Below, piece by piece: positions 60,073-64,000 of a stretch of 64,000 bases of DNA; within the stretch, counting starts at the first letter, position 1, and every line of letters starts with the position of its first letter. The position numbers and the translations under genes are program-made. This stretch comes from Colwellia sp. Its GTDB lineage: Bacteria; Pseudomonadota; Gammaproteobacteria; Enterobacterales; Alteromonadaceae. The notes under the pieces are model-generated. The model saw only the letters and a program-made list of their open reading frames with translations, made no database searches and was not told where the DNA came from. Where the stretch lies: the NCBI RefSeq assembly GCF_013214175.1, contig NZ_JABSPA010000005.1, forward strand, positions 1-64,000, written 5' to 3'.

Positions 60073-60456
60073 ATCAAACTATATGAACTCTCGTTCACAA
60101 GAATTATATTGCTTAGCGATAGTATTGCCGAGGTGATAGTTAACGAGGGTGTGGAAATGAACCTTGCTATGGTAAGTCAGTTTCATGAATTTTTACTGGC
60201 CCACCTGCAAAGTCCATTTTCATTACTTATTAACAAAGAGAACGCTTATTCTTATGATTTTGATGCACAAGTAACTATTGGCAACTTAACCGAGATTCAC
60301 GCCATGGCTGTTGTCGCCTACAATCAAGCAACAAAGATAAGTACCACCTATATGTTAGAGTCAATCCCTAGACCGGTAGCATGGAATTTACGAATTTATT
60401 CAGATCGTGAAGTGGCATTGAACTGGTTACAATTAGAGCAAGCTCAATTTAGTTAA
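60073..60456 (+). CDS. Small STAS-like protein of unknown function
   Basis: A small protein of about 115-127 residues with the SpoIIAA/STAS-like look: VTIGNLTEIHAMAVVAYN in the centre and an RIYSDREVALNWL C-terminus. From TTG at 60109 it has 115 residues. The reading frame is open upstream, giving KLYELSFTRIILL, which looks like real protein. An AGGAG at 60062-60066 sits 6 bases before an in-frame ATC at 60073, so the start may be a rare ATC or may be lost. Function unknown. Confidence 0.55.
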   Translation: MKLYELSFTRIILLSDSIAEVIVNEGVEMNLAMVSQFHEFLLAHLQSPFSLLINKENAYSYDFDAQVTIGNLTEIHAMAVVAYNQATKISTTYMLESIPRPVAWNLRIYSDREVALNWLQLEQAQFS

Positions 60457-60660
60457 CTTTTCTCCTGCCACTAGTAAAAACTTCCCTATAGCAAGTACGG
60501 CGACTACTGCCCGCAAATGTAGCGTGAGTGCAGTATTGGTTTCATGGCATCTAATCAGCTAGCTTTCTTATCGACTAAGTAGTTATTCATAGTGACTAGC
60601 TATAAATGTTATCGATAATAAGTGATTTGTACTTGAACTTAACAAAAAGTTAGTTAAAAT

Positions 60661-60700
60661 AACATTTGAACGACATTTGAACGACATTCGAATAACATTT
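60661..60700. repeat. Tandem 11-bp repeats before the TetR gene
   Basis: ACATTTGAACG is repeated twice in tandem, followed by a varied copy (ACATTCGAATA) and a partial one. The block lies 16-55 bases before the TetR start and could hold several binding sites for the regulator or another factor. Confidence 0.6.
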
Positions 60701-60715
60701 CACATTAGGTTTACT

Positions 60716-61438
60716 ATGGCTCCAGCTCCAAGATTTAGTGCAGAAGAACAAGAAAAGTTAATCATATGTGCGGCAATTAAGGCTATCGAAGATAGTAGTT
60801 TGTTAGACTTTTCTATGTCTGCTATTGCCAAATTAGCAGGTCTGTCTATGGGCTCTGTCTATAAATTCGTGCAATGTAAAGAAGATGTACTCATTGCCTT
60901 AGCTACTCGTATGTATCAAGAGCGACAATCAGTTTTCAAAAAGGTACTGGCACTGCCCTTAACAACACCTGAGCGCATTATTGCCGCCAGCTTGTTAGAT
61001 TTTTCCAAAGTACAAATGTATAACTTTGATAATCAGCTCGAAAGCATTGTTAACACTGACGCTATGATGAAACGCTGCTCACAGCGCTGGCTCACGCAAA
61101 TGATTGCCTGCGGTGAACGGTGCCAAACTATGTTTCAACAGTTTATGCAAGCCGCTGCAGATTCAGGTGAATTAACCTCAGGCAGCCGAGATATTGAAGA
61201 AATAAACTTAGGCACTTGGTCATTATCAGTGGGTTATTTTCAAACGGTACGTTTACATCATTGCCGGCTTAATAATCATGAAGAAAGTTCCACAGATGAG
61301 ATGCTCGCGCTAACACCCGATGATTTACATATTCGCACTATGCAACGCTTAGTCAATAGTTATGATTGGCAGCAAAAAATAGCCAATGATGACATAAAAA
61401 AAGTGTGTCTAATGCTAACCAATGCCGGACTTAGGTAA
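60716..61438 (+). CDS. TetR-family regulator of the RND efflux system
   Basis: A 240-residue TetR-type regulator. Helix-turn-helix region FSMSAIAKLAGLSMGSVYKF is at about 30-49 of this form. The ATG at 60716 gives the proper N-terminus MAPAPRFS; a longer frame from a TTG at 60677 runs through tandem repeats and lacks a ribosome site. It precedes an RND adaptor and pump by 116 bases on the same strand, so local repression of the efflux genes is likely. Effector unknown. Confidence 0.87.
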   Translation: MAPAPRFSAEEQEKLIICAAIKAIEDSSLLDFSMSAIAKLAGLSMGSVYKFVQCKEDVLIALATRMYQERQSVFKKVLALPLTTPERIIAASLLDFSKVQMYNFDNQLESIVNTDAMMKRCSQRWLTQMIACGERCQTMFQQFMQAAADSGELTSGSRDIEEINLGTWSLSVGYFQTVRLHHCRLNNHEESSTDEMLALTPDDLHIRTMQRLVNSYDWQQKIANDDIKKVCLMLTNAGLR

Positions 61439-61554
61439 GTTAACAACCCAATACCAGCACAGATTAACTATCATTAAACAAATTAGTCGCACTACAGTAA
61501 AAACGCTTAAATTATTAGTTATGCGCTTTAAATAAAAGGGATAAAGGAACAATC

Positions 61555-62676
61555 ATGAATATAACTAAATGGCTTGTGGTTATTATATTATTAGCCGGAA
61601 CAGTTTTTGGCTTATATAGCTATAAATCATCGCTACAAGAAGCGGCCAAGGCACAATCTGCCAGCATGCCTGAGCCAGCAGCAACAGTTACTGCGATAGA
61701 AGTCAGTAATATTAACTACCAAAAACATATTCAAGTCAGTGGTGAAGTACAAGCATTTAAATTTTTAATGCTCATTAACGAACTTGCCGGTGAAATTATC
61801 CATTTAAATGCTAGCTCTGGCAGTCTAGTTCATAAAGGCCAGGTATTACTCGAGTTAGACCATAGGGATGAAGATGCCCGTTTAATGGCCGCTAAAGCAA
61901 CATTAATGTTGGAGCAACAAACCTTAGCACGCAATATTAAACTACACAAAAATCGTACTATTAGTGAAGAGCAAGTAGACCAAGCTCGTGCCGCTGTACA
62001 AATAGCACAAGCTGATATAAGCGTAATCAAAACCGCAATAGACAAAAAAACCTTAACCGCGCCTTTTACCGCCAAAGTAGGTATTCATAGCTTGGAAATT
62101 GGTCAGTATTTAGATAAAAATAGTCAGGTACTTGAGCTTGTTGGTGTTAATGATTTTACTTGGATTGACTTTAATCTACCGCAGCTCTACCAAGAGCTAA
62201 GTTTAGGTTCGACGGTAAAAATTAGCCCAATGAATCAAGCGGCTGAATTTGATGCCAGCATAATTGCTATTGACCCACAGTTATCACGTATTTCACGTCA
62301 TTTAAAATATCGCGCGCAAATATCATCAGCAACCTTAGCATTAAAACCTAATACCTTGGTCTCTGTGATAGTGCCCATTGCTAAACAAGCAACACTCGCA
62401 TCAGTACCTGATTTAGCAATAAAACGCGACGCCTTAGGTGACTATGTCTTTGTTTTAGAACCTGCTGGTGAAGGAAGTTATCGCGCTAAACAAGTTCCTG
62501 TTGAACTCGGTGAACGACAAGGTGAACGAGTAATGATCCTTAGTGGCATTGCAGCTGGTCAGCTTGTTGCAAATAAAGGTGCATTTAAATTATACCCAGG
62601 CATGAAAGTATACCTTGCCAGCGAAGCTGCTGAAGTCGCAGCTAAAGCACCTTCTACTGATGCCAGTGCACAATAA
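61555..62676 (+). CDS. RND efflux periplasmic adaptor subunit
   Basis: A 373-residue HlyD-type membrane-fusion protein that links an inner-membrane RND pump to an outer-membrane channel. N-terminal membrane anchor (about 5-23), lipoyl domain parts ELAGEIIHLNASSGSLVHKGQ and LTAPFTAKVGIHSLEIGQYL, an alpha-hairpin (about 100-155) and a beta-barrel are visible. It lies 9 bases before the pump gene. Confidence 0.93.
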   Translation: MNITKWLVVIILLAGTVFGLYSYKSSLQEAAKAQSASMPEPAATVTAIEVSNINYQKHIQVSGEVQAFKFLMLINELAGEIIHLNASSGSLVHKGQVLLELDHRDEDARLMAAKATLMLEQQTLARNIKLHKNRTISEEQVDQARAAVQIAQADISVIKTAIDKKTLTAPFTAKVGIHSLEIGQYLDKNSQVLELVGVNDFTWIDFNLPQLYQELSLGSTVKISPMNQAAEFDASIIAIDPQLSRISRHLKYRAQISSATLALKPNTLVSVIVPIAKQATLASVPDLAIKRDALGDYVFVLEPAGEGSYRAKQVPVELGERQGERVMILSGIAAGQLVANKGAFKLYPGMKVYLASEAAEVAAKAPSTDASAQ

Positions 62677-62685
62677 TAAGGGATT

Positions 62686-64000
62686 ATGATGCAAGAAAGT
62701 AAACCATCAATTATGGACATTTTTGTCAAACGACCTGTGGTCGCCATTGTTTTGTCTATTATTATTTGTATTGCCGGCCTATGGTCAGCAAGCAAAATTC
62801 CAGTACTGCAATTCCCAAAAATTGAAAGTGCTTCATTAGTTATTGAAACCTATTATATCGGCGCGGCTGCTGATGTGGTGCAAGGTTTTATTACTGAGCC
62901 AATTGAGCGCGTTGCCGCTACTGTGCCTGGGGTTGAATATGTCGACTCGACCAGCACTTCTGGTAGCTCGAAAGTTACCGCTTGGTTAAAGCTCAATGAA
63001 AATTCAACCTTAGCGCTAGCAGAATTAACCGCGCGCTTAAGCCAAATTCGTTTTGAATTACCTGCAGGTGCGCAAGATCCTATGGTATCAGTTAGTCGTG
63101 CAGATAGGCCTTTTGCGGTGTTTTATTTAAATGTCCAGGCCAATGGTAATGACTTATCGCGCATTACTGATTATTTAACTCGCCAAGTTAATCCAGTTTT
63201 AAATGCTATTGAAGGCGTGCAAAGAGTCGGTATTGAAGGGGCTCGAACACCAGCAATGCGGGTGTGGTTAAATGCCGAGGCACTGCAAATATTTAACTTA
63301 AGCGCCAGTGATGTTTATCAAGCCTTAGCGACCAACAACACCATAGCCACGTTAGGTTATGTGGAAAATAGTCGACAAAAAATTGATATCGTTGCCAATA
63401 CCCAACTGAGCAGTGTTGAAGAGTTTCAACAATTGGTCATCAGTGAACTAGATGGCGCTAATATCTATTTAAAAGATGTCGCAAAAATTGAGCTCGCCGC
63501 TGAAGATACTAGTGTTACCGCTAGACTAAACGACAAAGATGCCGTTTATATTTCTATTTGGCCATTGCCTGGCGCTAATGAAATTGCCATTGGTGATAGG
63601 TTATATAAAACAGTAGCTGAGCTAAACAAAACCCTGCCTCATGGTATTTCAATTGATTATGCTTATGACGGCACCTTGTATATGCGTGATGCGTTAACTG
63701 AAATTTTTACCACCTTAGCTGAAACCGTCATTTTAGTTGGCTTGGTAGTGGTATTATTAATGGGCTCTTTTAGAAGCGCCATAGTGCCATTAATCACCAT
63801 ACCTATTTCTATTTTAGGTGCTATTGCCGCCATGTCTATGATGGGCTTTTCGTTAAATCTATTAACCGTATTAGCTATCGTACTCTCGGTGGGCTTGGTG
63901 GTCGATGATGCCATTGTTGTGGTAGAAAATGTCGCCCGACTTATGCGTCAAGGCATGTCAAGATTTGATGCCGCCTTGATTAGTTCACGCCAGCTATTGG
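62686..64000 (+). CDS. RND efflux pump, inner-membrane permease (incomplete at right edge)
   Basis: The frame starts at ATG 62686 with ribosome site AAGGGATT and remains open to the last base (438 codons so far). N-terminal SIMDIFVKRPVVAIVLS is the first membrane segment of RND pumps of the HAE1 or HAE2 type, followed by the large periplasmic region (PVLQFPKIE, TSGSSKVTAWLKLN). Membrane segments 2-4 begin at about residue 335, and the hallmark VDDAIVVVENV lies near residue 408. The full protein should have about 1020-1040 residues. With the adaptor it forms a tripartite pump; no outer-membrane protein is visible here. Confidence 0.93.
   Translation, partial: MMQESKPSIMDIFVKRPVVAIVLSIIICIAGLWSASKIPVLQFPKIESASLVIETYYIGAAADVVQGFITEPIERVAATVPGVEYVDSTSTSGSSKVTAWLKLNENSTLALAELTARLSQIRFELPAGAQDPMVSVSRADRPFAVFYLNVQANGNDLSRITDYLTRQVNPVLNAIEGVQRVGIEGARTPAMRVWLNAEALQIFNLSASDVYQALATNNTIATLGYVENSRQKIDIVANTQLSSVEEFQQLVISELDGANIYLKDVAKIELAAEDTSVTARLNDKDAVYISIWPLPGANEIAIGDRLYKTVAELNKTLPHGISIDYAYDGTLYMRDALTEIFTTLAETVILVGLVVVLLMGSFRSAIVPLITIPISILGAIAAMSMMGFSLNLLTVLAIVLSVGLVVDDAIVVVENVARLMRQGMSRFDAALISSRQLL

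Overview
The window is an AT-rich chromosomal segment of a gammaproteobacterium of the order Alteromonadales, most like Colwellia. The evidence is the conserved gammaproteobacterial block queG/nnrD-tsaE-amiB-mutL-miaA-hfq-hflX-hflK-hflC-purA, the sthA/fabR/trmA neighbourhood, the ubiE-ubiJ-ubiB operon, ubiK, rep, and a marine-type PEP-CTERM/exosortase accessory locus. The genus call is an inference from gene order and protein resemblance; no database was searched. No prophage, IS transposase, CRISPR array or tRNA was seen.

Layout. 1-320: leader of an rRNA operon transcribed leftward out of the window (two promoters, boxB/boxA; the 16S gene lies beyond position 1). 558-6700: membrane-anchored RRM protein, trmA, fabR with a divergent fatty-acid desaturase sharing a palindromic FabR-type operator, sthA and a periplasmic histidine phosphatase. 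6.7-11 kb: lipoprotein, malic enzyme, purA, secreted unknown. 11.4-22 kb: the hflCKX-hfq-miaA-mutL-amiB-tsaE superoperon on the minus strand. It ends in a shattered nnrD (YjeF) pseudogene next to divergent queG. 22-28.3 kb: small unknowns, a 982-residue hybrid-kinase-like protein whose catalytic motifs appear to be lost, a MITE-like repeat, DUF4442, DUF523 and DUF3630-type genes, and a cytochrome c.

28.4-42.2 kb is a minus-strand polysaccharide/PEP-CTERM accessory region: phosphomannomutase, GNAT/FemAB-like transferase, acyl carrier protein, two exosortase-associated hydrolases, a fused WecB-WecC enzyme making UDP-ManNAcA, two paralogous PrsT-like TPR lipoproteins and a PEP-CTERM protein. The exosortase itself is not in the window. 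42.3-50.6 kb: ubiK, rep (followed by two decaying tandem copies of its own 3' end), an orphan receiver protein, ubiB-ubiJ-ubiE, a strong candidate small RNA, and a CHASE-GGEEF diguanylate cyclase. 51-56.3 kb: AttEFGH-like ABC transporter operon with an AttH-type lipoprotein, DUF2750 and GNAT genes. 56.4-60 kb: glutathione-dependent formaldehyde detoxification (fghA, frmA) with a divergent LysR regulator and the second copy of the MITE-like repeat. 60-64 kb: a small unknown gene, then a TetR regulator with a two-gene RND efflux system that runs off the right edge.

The most noteworthy items are the putative 92-nt sRNA (48863-48954), the wecB-wecC fusion, the degenerate hybrid kinase, the nnrD pseudogene, the rep 3'-end repeats and the two MITE copies sitting just upstream of start codons.
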